Assembly: GCA_003971905.1 (NCBI GenBank)
Contig: RSEE01000089.1
Span: forward strand, 1 to 64,000
Source: Moniliella sp. 'wahieum'
Taxonomy: Eukaryota > Basidiomycota > Moniliellomycetes > Moniliellales > Moniliellaceae
DNA: 64,000 nt
Direction: 5' to 3'
In this document: positions 47,136 through 58,032 of the stretch, in pieces
Layout: each line of letters starts with the position of its first letter
How positions within the stretch are numbered: position 1 is the stretch's first letter
The notes under the pieces: model-generated
The model's input: the letters and a program-made list of their open reading frames with translations, nothing else
Database searches by the model: none
What the model was told of the DNA's origin: nothing
Position numbers and translations under genes: made by a program

Positions 47136-48520
47136 ATGCCCTGCTGGTCCTACACCGTTGTTGCGGGCCTCGTTGGTCTGACTGGCGCAACCACCGTTGC
47201 CGCTGTCCAGGCCGGCTTCACCAACAGCACCATCACCCTCTCCGACGCTACTGGCTCTGGCACCGCGTCCTCCCTCTCCCAACATGGTGTCGCCCCCAAT
47301 GGCTGGGCGTGGGACTTGTCTGCCCCCGTGTCCGTCTCCAGGCGGGGTATGATTCGACGTGCTGCCAATCATTCGGCTGAAGACTGGGTCAAGGAAAACC
47401 TCAACCTGTACAATGGCCGGTTTGCTGCCAACCCCGACAACCTGCTCTTCACCTCCGATCCAGCCAGCTCCAGCTCGGGGAACAGTAGCCAAGTCCTTCT
47501 GTCACCTATGGCGCCAATTCGTACGGCCTTCACTCTAATCCACCCGGTGGCACCGCATTCTACCCTCAGCCTTTCCTTAGCAATACGAGTGGTATATCAA
47601 ATACCACACGCCCTACCTGGTGGCCTCACACACCGCAGGGCAAACCAACGCATCCGATACATCGCGTCCCCAACTCGCGCTTACTACTCTGTCTACTTTC
47701 CCCCGGATTTTGATTTTGTCCAGGGCGGTAAGTTGCCCGGCTTGTATTCATCTGTCGGTGCGATCAGCCTTTCCTCCATCAATGCCTCCACCTCGAGCTG
47801 TGAGGGGGGGTCCCTTGATGGTACCGGTACCTCTTGTTGGTCCGCTCGAGTGATGTGGCGCGCAGGTGGCCAAGGGGAGATCTACGTTTACATCCCACAA
47901 CACTTGAGTGGGGGTACAAGCTTTGCCCCCAAAAAGCACGGCCAAAGGCACCAGCATCATTTGCAATTCGGACTATGGCATCTCTCTGGGGCGGGGCTCC
48001 TTTACTTTCCAGAAGGGTAGCTGGACCAACCTTGCGCTCTACGTCCAGATCAACCAACCGAATGTTGCCAATGGAGTCATTGAGCTCTATGTCAACGGCG
48101 CCTCCGCTCCAGCAGCTTCACTCAGTGGTGTCGCCTTTCGCACCGCCACTGTCAATGCCGGATCGACAACCCCATCCAACCATATGGCCTCCCATGTACG
48201 CCGAGACGATTGGGACACTAATGGCCAAACATGGGTGGACAAGATCATGTTTACTTCATTCTTTGGTGGATCTTCATCAGATTGGGCGACGCCCACTGCA
48301 ACCCAAACCTATTTTAAAGATGTCGCAGTAAGTACAGTACCTTTTACGCCTTTAACCCTTGAGATCCTTTCGCTGACCTTCTAAGCTGTTTGCGGGAGAG
48401 GCTTTCTCCTCTGCTGAAGGCAAATCCTTCACTCCTAGCCCAGCTCCTCGCCTGATCAGCACTTCCTCCGTTTGGATCAACCTACTCATTGTGACGATGG
48501 CGGTGGGAATCCTACTCTAA
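47136..48520 (+). CDS. Polysaccharide lyase family 14 protein, secreted, with C-terminal hydrophobic anchor
   Basis: Likely a secreted or wall-bound lyase acting on uronic-acid polysaccharides (the family includes alginate and glucuronan lyases). The signal peptide is 'MPCWSYTVVAGLVGLTGATT' and onward. Family core sequence: 'YYSVYFPPDFDFVQGGKLPG', then 'CWSARVMWRAGGQGEIYVYI', then 'DYGISLGRGSFTFQKGSW', 'TNLALYVQINQPNVANGVIE' and 'LYVNG'. 'MFTSFFGG' and 'YFKDVA' close the fold. A 58-nt intron (48328-48385, GTAAGT...TTCTAAG) separates a last exon encoding a Ser/Pro linker and 'SSVWINLLIVTMAVGILL'. This short hydrophobic C terminus with no charged tail suggests GPI anchoring. Frame changes occur near 47500, 47690 and 47910. 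The N-terminal 170 residues before the core are Ser/Asn-rich with glycosylation sequons. The substrate cannot be told. Confidence 0.83.
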
Positions 48521-48605
48521 ACCCCTGCTTCCATGTGGTCCATTCAACTTTCATACCCTTCTTGCTCTCCTGCTGCATCATCTCTTATCCATGAAGGACG
48601 TTGTC

Positions 48606-50388
48606 CTACCCATCTGTGACAAACAAGAGGATGCGGTAGATTGATGGCGATGATGTACATTTGTAGGAGCTTGCCCAATTGGCAGCAAATGTTGAAGTAG
48701 ACCACCAATGTTCACTTATTGCTTTCACTCCGGCTTGCGTTGCCTCCGCTTTCGTTTCGTCTTCGCTTTCGCTTTCGCTTTCGCTTTGACTCTCCTCGCT
48801 CTCCCACCCCACTGCGCCCTCGAGAATGAGGGCAACTCGACGAGGCGTGCCCCCTTGGCCTAACAGGCCTGATTCCGAAAGCGGTAGAGCCAAAATCTCT
48901 TCCGAGGGACGTACGATCCTCCTTGGGTAATCCGTAACCAAGGTGAACTTATACTCAGGTCGCATCTGAGCCAACTCTGTCTCCTCAAACTCTGTTCCCT
49001 CGTCGCTTTCAGGGAGAGGCGAAGCCAACTCGATTGCCGCAAAAGGGCCTCCGCCTTACTTTCGGGAGCGAGGTGCAAGGTTGTCCTTGCCCCCGAGGGC
49101 AACCGAATGACAAACTCCACCTTGCTCCCCGGGGCAGGAACCGAGTTCCTCCCACCAGCACGTCCGAATGCTCCTGTCCCTCGGCCTCTTGGCCGCCCAC
49201 ATTCTCCAAGCCACATACCGCGCCTTGAGTTGAACCTGGGCTTGTCGTTTGGTTTCCTCTTCCTTTTCCTTTTGTTCGACCAAGTGGGCCTCGGCACGTT
49301 TAGCCGCGATCCGATCCGCGTCCCGCTGGGCTGCACGAGCATAGGCCTCCTCTGTTCGATGCGCCACTCGCGTTCGACCTGCTTGCCCGTTCCTCATCTT
49401 GTAGTGAGGTGAGGAAAGGCAAAACACGGGGCAAGACGACTTGCTCCAGTTGGGTGGTCAACTGAGCTACGCTCACCCCATCTCCCGCTGGCGCGAAATC
49501 ACCGAGAGACGAACCCTCCCCCCTGGCCCGCCGGCTGGGAAGCTACAAAGGCCACAAAGGATAGTCGTTCGCATGAAGAATACGAGCGACCTGGACAGCC
49601 TCCTTGCCTGCCGATACGTCGCCAGCCCAGAGAAGCACATTATGCTGGTGCAGGAGTTCATCCAACTGCGGGTTGAGCAGTGTCGTGCGCAAATACTCCT
49701 TTGCCGCATCATCATCTTGCCCCGAGTCGAGTGCAATGGCCAGCACTTGGTGCCCGCTCTTGGCTCGTGCGACGGCCTGCTCATATGGAATAGAGAGCAA
49801 GGCCGTAGGTATGCGCAGGTCCGTTTTGGGTCCTGCACTCGCATGACGCGGAGTTAGTTCTGCCGTCGTCTCCAGTGCCGTCGAAGTACCCGAAACTGGT
49901 TCAGGCGGAGCAAACTCGCCCCAGTCACAAAACGTCTGTAAACGTTCGCGGTATCGTGCCGCCGCCAGGCCGGATCCGCCGTACCCATGACCCATCCAGA
50001 TCGCGAAGGAGGGGGGAAGAAAACGAAGGCAACAGCGCACGGAGCGGTAGCCAGCGCGAGAGGAAGAGCAGTAGCGCCTGGAGCAGTTGCCAGGGCTTGG
50101 AGAGCACCATGGTCAGACCACCGGGACCAGTGGGGAAGGATTGAGACGAGGACGAGGACGGGGGGTAGGCATGAGGGCGGGCACGGCGTGGGCGCTCCGA
50201 GGGAGGGGTGGGCAAAGGGGGTTGGCCATTGAGCCTCTGCTCAGCTCCGACGCTGTCTAGGACCATGGCGCGCGCCGCACGGACGTTTCCGCCTGTAACG
50301 CGAGCAGAACATCGAGGGCGTCGTCGTCCGGCTGGCTGGAGGGCGGCAGAACAGTGGCGAGCTCAGCGCGGAGAGCAGCGGCCGACAT
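48606..50388 (-). CDS. Ubx2/FAF2 (UBXD8)-type UBX-domain protein of the ER (frames interrupted)
   Basis: Probable adaptor that recruits Cdc48/p97 to ER membranes for ER-associated degradation. The ATG at 50388 starts 'MSAAALRAELATVLPPSSQP' and a UBA-like helical segment. A hydrophobic hairpin follows: 'PWQLLQALLLFLSRWLPLRA' near 50100. The UAS thioredoxin-like domain includes 'LRTTLLNPQLDELLHQHNVL' and 'LWAGDVSAGKEAVQVARIL' (about 49730-49560). A charged coiled coil (49380-49250, 'QKEKEEETKRQAQVQLKARY') precedes the UBX domain, 'KVEFVIRLPSGARTTLHLAP' to 'PEYKFTLVTDYPRRIV'. The tail carries a Ser-Glu run encoded by a CTTTCG hexamer repeat (plus strand, about 48765-48787). Several frameshifts occur between domains. 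It is divergent from NOP58 with 291 bp between ATGs. The exact stop is uncertain because the last 40 codons look non-conserved. Confidence 0.8.
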
Positions 50389-50679
50389 GGCGAGTGATGG
50401 AGCGGTGTAGCAGGAGCTAACCCCCCTCTCTCTGGGGTCCAGGCTGAGGCCTTAGGCTAAGGCGTAAGCCTTGGGCCGTGCGGTGGCATCACGTGATCGC
50501 CACCCAGTCCCTGACGTAATCCGCGGACAGTGGTGCGGAATGGGGCCAGGCGGGCGGAAGCAAAAGAGAAATTTCCCGCTGTTTTTTTTAGCTGCGAAGT
50601 TGGTTGGCTGGCGCTTTTCGCGTCAACCTTCGCCTCTCCTCCGACACCGCCGATCCCACCTTTCCCTCCCCCAACAACC
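50389..50679. promoter_or_regulatory. Divergent promoter between the UBX gene and NOP58
   Basis: 291 bp between two divergent start codons. It contains an imperfect 'aggccttaggctaaggc' inverted word (50440-50463), related to the hairpins at 15609 and 43151, and CACGTGATC near 50489, an E-box-like site. No TATA box is evident, as is common for housekeeping genes. Confidence 0.45.
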
Positions 50680-52372
50680 ATGGTTCTCGTTCTCTTTGAG
50701 ACGGCTGGTGCGTACGAGCCATCGCATCTGTGTTTTCAGGAGCTGACCACCAGGACTGTTCAGTTGGCTTTTGTCTCTTCCAGCTCGCATCCCCCACGTC
50801 CGCTATCAAGAGCGGTGACCTGGCCAAGAAACTCAAGTCAGCCGACGATGCTGCCAGCTTGATTAAGCTCCAGGCCATTCATCGCTTCACCTCTACTGAG
50901 GCGGTGCAGGATGCGTCTGACATTGGCGAGGGCAAGGTTTCCAAGTCGCTCAAGAAGTTCTTGACGGCCGAGATCAAGGACAAGGCGGCCAAAGGTGGAC
51001 CAGAGCAGCTGGTTGTGATCGACCCCAAGCTGGGTGGAGCAATTAGCAAAAAAGTGGGCATCGACGTGTACTCGGACTCGTCGGTCATGGACTTGTACCG
51101 TGGTATTCGGGAGCACCTCGCTAGTCTTCTTTCGGCTTCGGGTGCAGCCGATGGCTCGGGCGCCGTCGACTCCCGGGACATCTCGACCATGGCGCTGGGT
51201 CTGTCGCACAGCTTGTCGCGGTATAAGCTCAAGTTCAGCCCCGACAAGGTGGACACGATGATTGTCAGGCCATTGGTCTGCTGGACGACTTGGACAAGGA
51301 AGTCAACATTTATGCCATGCGTGTCAAGGAATGGTACGGCTGGCACTTCCCTGAGATGGGCAAGATTGTGAATGACAATGTTGCCTATGCCAAGTCGATC
51401 GCGCCATGGGATTCCGTACCAACGCGCATTCGACTGACTTTTCTGAGATTCTCCCTACTGAGATCGAAGAGACTCTCAAGGCCGCTGCTGAGATCTCGAT
51501 GGGCACAGAAATCTCCGAGTCGGATCTGGCTCACATCAAGAACTTGCCGAGCAAGTCATTAACATCTCAGCCTACCGTGCACAGCTGTACAGCTACCTCC
51601 AACAACGCATGTCACACATTGCGCCTAACCTTACCGCCCTTGTAGGGGAGTTGGTCGGGCGCGTCTCATTTCCCACGCAGGTTCGCTGATGAACTTGGCT
51701 AAGGCGCCAGCTTCAACGATCCAGATCCTTGGTGCCGAGAAGGCCCTCTTCCGTGCCCTCAAGACAAAGCACGACACGCCAAAGTATGGTCTGTTGTACC
51801 ACGCCTCGCTTGTGGGACAAGCACCCAACAAGCTGAAGGGTAAGATGGCGCGTATGGTGGCGACCAAGACGGCGCTGTCGGTGCGCCTTGATGCTCTGGC
51901 GGATGATCAGACGACGAAGCGCATGCTACATCGACCGGCAATGACAACACGGGCCATGCATCAATTGGTATTGAAGCCCGCAATGTTCTGGAACACGCCT
52001 CCACGCTTTTGAGAGCGGAAACTTCTCGGGCGCTCTCAAGAAGGATCGGTCTTTTGGCGCCGCCAAGCAGAGCGCATACCAGCCTGAACTTTCTGCCCCA
52101 CGGACGTACAACGCGGGTGTTGACGCTCCAGTCACCGCGCCGGCTGAGGAGGAGAAGAAACTTTCCAAGGAGGAGCGGAAGGCAGCCAAAAAGGCTGCGA
52201 AGAAGGCAGCTAAGGAAGGGGACGTGTCGATGGCTACGTCCGAGGCAGACGAGAGCAAGAAGCTTTCTAAGGAGGAACGCAAGGCCGCTAAGAAGGCCAA
52301 GAAGCGTGCCGCCGAGGAGGATGGGGATGAGAGCAAGACGGAGAAAAAAAGAAGAGCAAGCACAGCGCTTGA
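50680..52372 (+). CDS. NOP58: Nucleolar box C/D snoRNP protein Nop58 (frames interrupted)
   Basis: Core protein of box C/D snoRNPs that guide 2'-O-methylation of rRNA. Exon 1 (50680-50707) and exon 2 join across a 56-nt intron (50708-50763) to give '[17 protein letters not shown]', matching the family start. Then come '[11 protein letters not shown]', '[13 protein letters not shown]' and '[20 protein letters not shown]'. The NOP domain follows: '[13 protein letters not shown]', '[18 protein letters not shown]', '[20 protein letters not shown]' and '[14 protein letters not shown]'. The C-terminal tail has repeated '[14 protein letters not shown]' blocks and ends KKKKSKHSA after adding one A to the A7 run at 52344-52350. 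Further breaks at 51266, 51400, 51546 and 51657 are each corrected by one base in a 1-3 nt run. '[10 protein letters not shown]' and 'ISMGTEIS' identify Nop58 rather than Nop56. Confidence 0.93.
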
Positions 52373-53643
52373 GGGTTTGTTCCAGGCCCACTTTCATCAA
52401 TCCTTGCAATTCGTCTTCATCTCGCGGCCGCATGCCCCCCTCTGGCGGCGCCCCCCCTCCTAACCCCCATCCTAACCCCCATCCAACATCTATCAAAAAC
52501 ACCCAAGATGGCACCACCAGCGGGTCATGCGCTGCTGCATGCCCGTGTAATTGTATGTCTAGTCAATGACATTGACTTCCTCATAGTTTGGCAACGTCAA
52601 GATAAACTGAAGTGGAAGGCAGGCGTTACGGGTTGCAAGTACCGCGTTTAATATGTAGCCTGCTGCCATGATGGAATCGCGACAGGAACAGAGGAAGAGT
52701 ACGTCAATGTTGGCTATAAAAACAGAAGGTTACGGTGTTGTGGCATACTGTGGGATAGATGCCTCGTATTTTGACTGCTTCCGTGACCCTGATCCATGAT
52801 TCATGGAATAGGCTTATGTGCGCGATAGAGTCCGTGCTGCATTCATTGTGGTGCGACGAAGCCTGTTCCCACGGGTGTTTATACACCACGCCTACTTGCG
52901 CAGCTCTCTGCAGCTACCTGAGGGCATCCCCACGGAGTATCTTGTCCATATTGGCGCGGGGTGTTGCTCTCATTGTGGGTGTACACGAGACAGCTATGAT
53001 GTTGGAGGCTGGTACGCGCGCAAGCACACGACATCTATTTCGCCTTCCCTTTTCTTTGTGCTTACTATATTCGACACTACGCCCTAATCAATTAAGCAAT
53101 GCGTTTTACCAGCTGATCAGAGTTTCCTGCTTGTGTGGCTCTCTTATCATATAGTCAACACAGTAGCCGAGGCATTTAATGGAAAGTCCACGGAGCAGTA
53201 CTGAGGCTAAAGCAGGTGCTCACTTAATACTGAAGATATAGGGTTGTCTTGATGGCGCAGCGCTCAGCTGAGCGTTCACAGAACACTCGGATGCTCCCGT
53301 GTACTAAAGTTAAACCCGTAAGTCCCCTCTTTCAGATGATGCTCAAAGCTAACTCGTATGGTACTTGTTGACCGATGAACCGTTGACCCCGTAGGAGGTC
53401 TAGTAGATCCATCACTCATAGCTATAGCATCACGCGGCTTCGGTTTGATGATGGGAATCTGGGTCCATGTATGATAGGCCTTGTTGGTGTACAACTGCCT
53501 CTCCAGTGCACACACCATCCGACCACACGAGCACTACAATAAGGGATGATCGATAGAGAAGGGTAGCATAGCTGTACCAATAGAGCGGGTCTCAGCGCCG
53601 GTATGCGCATGGGGGAGAGGGGGCGTTGGCCATCACGCATCCG
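52373..53643. other. Intergenic region, no supported gene
   Basis: Downstream of NOP58. There is an open frame at 52759-53154 without motifs. A short repeat 'cctaacccccatcctaaccccc' lies at 52460-52482. 'ccgttgacccc' type words near 53380 do not clearly match other repeats. Nothing else was identified. Confidence 0.4.
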
Positions 53644-54042
53644 TCACTTAGTTGACCGCCCTCGGGGTTTGAATATTGATACGACCAGGGGCACAATGCA
53701 CATGTGGAAAGCACGCCTTGTGCGAACTGGCCCAACCCACAGTTTCCTACTTCTTTTGTTCTTGTTATTGTCGGGAGAAACGGCCCAGCGGGCGGCAACT
53801 TCCTTAATGATTTCCGTAGGGAGAAGATGGGGATTCTCTGCTTGGACGACCGGAAACGTCTTTTTGACAAATTGCATGTACAGTGTCGGACGCTTCGGCT
53901 TGTCCTGCGGGGTGGGGGCCTTCTTGACGGGCACCAACGCTGGGGCTGAGAAGTGGAGGGAGCGGATGCTGGCAGTGGACGCCGGGTACACAGCGGAGCG
54001 GCGGAGGGCAGGGACAAAGCGCATTGCGGAGGCAGTGACCAT
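53644..54042 (-). CDS. Mitochondrial HMG-box-like protein
   Basis: An intact frame of 132 residues. The N terminus 'MVTASAMRFVPALRRSAVYP' with 'SIRSLHFSAPALV' is basic, Ser-rich and free of acidic residues, a good mitochondrial presequence with an 'RSLHFS'-type cleavage region. The HMG box follows: 'DKPKRPTLYMQFVKKTFPVV', 'QAENPHLLPTEIIKEVAARW' and 'AVSPDNNKNK'. The PKRP start, the aromatic residue in helix 1 and the Trp at the end of helix 2 fit the box, although helix 3 seems short. The C-terminal 35 residues look non-conserved, so an intron or frameshift may hide the true end. The likely role is packaging or transcription of mitochondrial DNA, or mitochondrial translation. It is divergent from the PQ-loop gene (425 bp between ATGs). 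Confidence 0.72.
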   Translation of the reverse strand: MVTASAMRFVPALRRSAVYPASTASIRSLHFSAPALVPVKKAPTPQDKPKRPTLYMQFVKKTFPVVQAENPHLLPTEIIKEVAARWAVSPDNNKNKRSRKLWVGPVRTRRAFHMCIVPLVVSIFKPRGRSTK

Positions 54043-54467
54043 GGAGTAAGGTGGTGGTGGGGCAGGTCGAGAAGAGGCGGCGCACGCCGCACCGTCATTT
54101 ATATCTGCTGTGGGTCTGCCGAGCTACTTGAATCTAGGGGTCAGCGGCGTCCAACGGTGGGAGGGGCAGTATGTACCCCTCTGTCCCCAGCCTGTTGACG
54201 TTAATATATGACCCTCGCACATGTCACAACATCGTCACCCTCGTGTGTCACAATCTCGTCACCCTCGTCATAGGTGTGCATTTCATTCCGCCCGCTCTTC
54301 CTTCCGCCGCGCCCCGCATGTCCGCCTGGATGGGTTTCAAATTGCAAATCACCCCGTCTTTTCCGTTTCGGGGTTGGGTTGCTTGGCGCTCGCCAGCTCG
54401 CCTCGCAAACTTTTGGCCTTCTCTGTCTTTCTTGACCCCCACCTCCACCACCCCTTCTCTGTCCCCG

Positions 54468-55559
54468 ATGATCACGCGCGAAGAGCTTGCGGCACCCGTC
54501 GCGGCCGTATCGATCGCGTCCTGGATCCTGGTCTACTCGCCCCAGCTGTACGAGACATGGGCACGCAAATCCGGCGATGGTCTCAGCGTGACCTTCATTT
54601 TCATCTGGCTCGCCGCCGATGCGCTTAATGGCATTGGCGCCTTTCAACAAAAACTGATGCCGTCGATGGTGGTGCTGGCTGTGTACTACTGCATCTGTGA
54701 CCTGATTCTCCTGTGGCAATACTACTACTACCGTCACCTGCAGCGCATGCGTGCGCGCAAGCATCTCCAAGCTCGTGCCCAAGCCAGTTTTGCCGACGAG
54801 TCCACGCCCTTGATTGTCGGTGCGACAGGCGAGGGGGACGAGGACGACCTGGACGACGCGGATTTGGACATTGATTTGACGCACGACTTGGCTGCTGCTG
54901 CGGCGGCAGACGAGGATGTGGCGCATGCCTTGGCCGAGGACGAGGCGGCGGAAGCGGCCGAGGCACAGCAGTGGTGGATCCCTCTGCTCAAGTACCTGGC
55001 TGCTATTTTCTTCGTCGTCTGCTCTGGCTTGACCGTGTGGGCTCTCAGCCCCGCCCCAGATGATGTGGAGCCCATCTCGATTGCACTGCATGAAGGTGCG
55101 GAATGGCGTTGGGATGCCCAGGTGGCCGGATGGATCAGCGCCGTGCTCTACCTCACTTCGCGTATCCCTCAGATCCTGCTCAACCGCAAGACCCACTGCG
55201 AGGGTCTGAGCATGGCTCTGTTTATATTTACAGTTTTGGCCAACGGCACTTATGTCGCTGTACGTGTTCCCTACGATGGGGTCTGAGACGAGCCACTTGG
55301 CCAAAAGCTGTATGCTAACCCTTTTTTTTGGCAGAGCATCCTACTCAAATCGACCGAGCGGTGGTGGGTGATGGAGAACCTATCGTGGATCGTGGGCTCG
55401 CTGGGGACGCTGTTTATCGATATTTTTGTGTTGGGGCAGTTCATCTACTATGCCCCGCTCCGGCGGCACGAGGAGCACCTGGCCAAGCGCCGCCGTATCC
55501 TCCTCAAAGCCCGGGCGCGCCAACGCCAGCGCGCTGCTGCCAACGAGTCGGCAGCCTAA
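54468..55559 (+). CDS. PQ-loop repeat transporter, Ypq-like vacuolar basic amino acid family
   Basis: Seven-helix PQ-loop protein; yeast Ypq1-3 and human PQLC2 move cationic amino acids across the vacuole or lysosome membrane. The protein is 338 residues, intact, in two exons (54468-55259 and 55335-55559) with a 75-nt intron (GTACGT...TTGGCAG, CTAAC near 55315). PQ loop 1: 'SWILVYSPQLYETWARKSGD', then 'GLSVTFIFIWLAAD' and 'LN'. PQ loop 2: 'YLTSRIPQILLNRKTHCEGL' and 'SMALFIFTVLANGTYV'. Between them is a long acidic cytosolic loop (Asp/Glu/Ala-rich, about residues 110-165) containing 'DESTPLI', a possible adaptor or ubiquitin-sorting region. The last exon holds 'WIVGSLGTLFIDIFVLGQFI' and a basic tail. 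The start was chosen at MITREELAAPVAA, since longer upstream frames add non-conserved sequence. No frameshift is found. Confidence 0.88.
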
Positions 55560-56052
55560 TGACCTCTCGGGCTATGTTCTTTCATCACTTTTTGTGCACT
55601 GTCTGTACGATCTTGTCTGTACCGTCCCTCACCATCTATTAGTCATTGCCCTGCATTTTCCACCATCGGGTACTCTGATAGAGGGGCCAGACGTCGGACT
55701 GAGAGGCCAACTCGCTAGCGCACTTCCCTACTAGATCACATTTGGTCTCGTGAGAGAAGAGGTGAAAGTGGGTGTTGTCGCTATGAGTTACACGACCTGC
55801 CAGGGCCGGGGGAGGCGCTGGCACGCTGACGTAAGCGGGTACTGTACTGTCCAGGGGTAAACTAAACGTTATAATCAGCAGTGCCCGCTTCCTCGGCCAG
55901 TCTACTAACCGCTCCCCTGCAGCACGCCCAGTGGGAGGGGGGCAGTGTGGGGGCTTGGCTGGGCCGAATGTGGCGCAGAGCAGACAGGGCGAGTCTGGTC
56001 CCTTGCCGTTGCAGCGGGCGAGGGGTAGATGCTTTGGTTGGCTCCTCCACCA
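55560..56052. other. Intergenic region between the PQ-loop gene and EB1
   Basis: No coding frame is supported on either strand; overlapping open frames on the minus strand derive from the CT tract and GC-rich sequence. It includes the 3' end of the PQ-loop gene and the EB1 promoter. Confidence 0.45.
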
Positions 56053-56079
56053 CCTCTCTCTCTCTCTCTCTCTCTCTCC
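56053..56079 (+). repeat. (CT)n tract in the EB1 leader
   Basis: About thirteen uninterrupted CT dinucleotides, ending 18 nt before the EB1 ATG. CT-rich leaders near transcription starts are common in strongly expressed fungal genes. It may also be an assembly-length-variable microsatellite. Confidence 0.8.
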
Positions 56080-56097
56080 TTCCACCTTGCCCCCGCA

Positions 56098-57167
56098 ATG
56101 GGAGAGTCGCGCACCGAGCTGATTGCCTGGCTCAACGAGCTTCTCGGCCTGGGCTACACCAAGGTCGAGCAGTGTGGGACGGGGGCGGCGTATGCTCAAA
56201 TCATCGACTCCATCTACGGTTCGTCTCTGCTCTGCATTGCTGATCGCTCATGCGTGTGCTCTCCCTTCCCCACAGCACAAATGCTGACCTATAATACCGC
56301 TGTGCCAGGCAACGTGCCCATGTCCAAGATCAACTGGAACGCGAAGCAAGAGTACGAGTACTTGGGCAACTACAAGGTTCTCCAAGAAGTGTTTAAGCGC
56401 AAAAGATTGCCAAGCCGATCCCGGTCGAGCGGCTGACCAAATGCAAGATGCAGGACAACCTCGAGTGGCTCCAATGGAGCAAGGTATGTCCTCCTACTTT
56501 TCCCCTCCCTTTCTCGATCAAGGACAAAAGCTAACTCACTCACAGAGGTTCTGGGACAGCAACTTCCCAGGGGGAGAATACGACGCTGAGAGCCGTCGAC
56601 ACGGCGCGGTGGCGGGCGCGCACTCGCCAGCTGGGCATGCGGCTGGTGGCCATGGCCGTCTGACTGCTGCCGGCCGAGCGCCGGGGGGCGCAGGGGCTGG
56701 TGCCGGAACAAGGGCTCGGTCGCCTGTCTCTCCCTCTGCTCGTCGCCCAGGTGCTGCGCGTCCGCCCGCCGTCGACTCGGCAGCCGTTCGGGCGGCGCAG
56801 CAGCAGCATGAGCAGGATGCAGCGGCTTTGGCCTCGTTGACGGAAGAGGTGGATGAGATGCGGGCCAATGTGGCGACGATCGAGCGAGAGCGCGACTTTT
56901 ATTTTGACAAGCTTCGTGAGATTGAGATTTTGGTGACGGAGCGACTGGGGACAGTGTCGCAAGTTCCTGGACACTCGAAGGACGAAGTGGCACTCCTTAC
57001 TCAACTTCAGACTATCATGTACGCCACGGACGAAGGGTTTGCCGTGGAAGGCGAGGAACAGGTGAGTCTTGCGTGATGATCAAGGTGGGAGATCACTATG
57101 GGAAACTGGCACAGAGGCTGACGAAAGGTCGAAACAGGGCGCGGTGGATGAAGAACAGATGTTCTGA
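56098..57167 (+). CDS. EB1/Bim1 family microtubule plus-end tracking protein
   Basis: Autonomous plus-end tracker. Exon 1 (56098-56218) starts 'MGESRTELIAWLNELLGLGY' and encodes 'QCGTGAAYAQIIDSIYG'. Intron 56219-56308 follows, then exon 2 'NVPMSKINWNAKQEYEYLGN' to 'PIPVERLTKCKMQDNLEWLQ' (one A missing at 56401-56404), intron 56484-56545, and exon 3 'RFWDSNFPGGEYDAESRRHG'. Together these form the calponin-homology domain. A basic Ala/Pro/Ser linker leads to the coiled coil and EB-homology motif 'ERERDFYFDKLREIEILVTE'. A 76-nt intron (57062-57137) precedes a terminal exon of 30 nt (57138-57167) encoding GAVDEEQMF. Ending with acidic residues and a terminal aromatic, this resembles the EEY/F tail that binds CAP-Gly proteins. 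All splice phases agree. Confidence 0.93.
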
Positions 57168-58032
57168 TCCCTCCTCTTCTGTGCAGCCATCGATAGGCAT
57201 CTCATTTCTATCTTCGATCTCAATCCCCAATGCCTCCCAGCAGCTCTTGAATACCTTCATCCATTACCCTTGCAAACATCTGTCTCGGGCAATTTGTCCA
57301 CAATGCGTAGAGCATGTGATACGTCGAGGAGGATATTTTTTCTCTTCGTCGTCCTCACTGTTGGCCTCCTACAACGCCACAGCAATCATGCCAGGGTCAT
57401 GAAACCCTCAACGTTCAAGTGTCCTCTGCTAGTGTGTGTCATACTGTACCACTTAAGATGAAGACGAGAGGCGCTCTGGGTTGACGTTCGTCATCAAGAT
57501 GTGAGATTTTGGATGTGTGTATAGTCGGAAGAAGATGAAAGGGAAAAGGATAATGGTACACAGCAATAACGAAGAGTTTTACCATTATATAAGTGACTTG
57601 CAGGCCAAGGTCGAGTGGAGGCCAATGTGACGAGGAGGAAAAAAATGGAACAACGAAAGAGAGTCCTACCTATGGATTGGCAGCTATAAGATCCAAGAGA
57701 GGCGAACCGTCTTGTCGGTCCCTGTCCAACACACTAAAAATGAATTGACTGCTCCTTCGGTCCCTCCTTTTCCCTTTTCCACGAACGCTTTGCTCTGTTC
57801 CATTATCCATGTTCACATATCCTATGTGGGGCTTCTCTGGCCCCGGTGCTGTGGGTCTCACTTTTCCATAGGGTCTCTACTGTGCTGTGCAGGTTAGGTT
57901 AGGCATAAAGTAAGTGCTAGTCTGAGTCTACTGTTCACAGTCGCGAAGAGTTGGAAACAAGGGGCTGTTCAGCGACCTCATCGGTAGGGTTAGATGGTGG
58001 AGAAATATGCAACAAAGGAACTGTCGGGCAAG
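57168..58032. other. Intergenic region, no supported gene
   Basis: Short frames only. 'gttaggttaggc' near 57892 is a small direct repeat. No regulatory site stands out apart from the pol III gene that follows. Confidence 0.45.
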
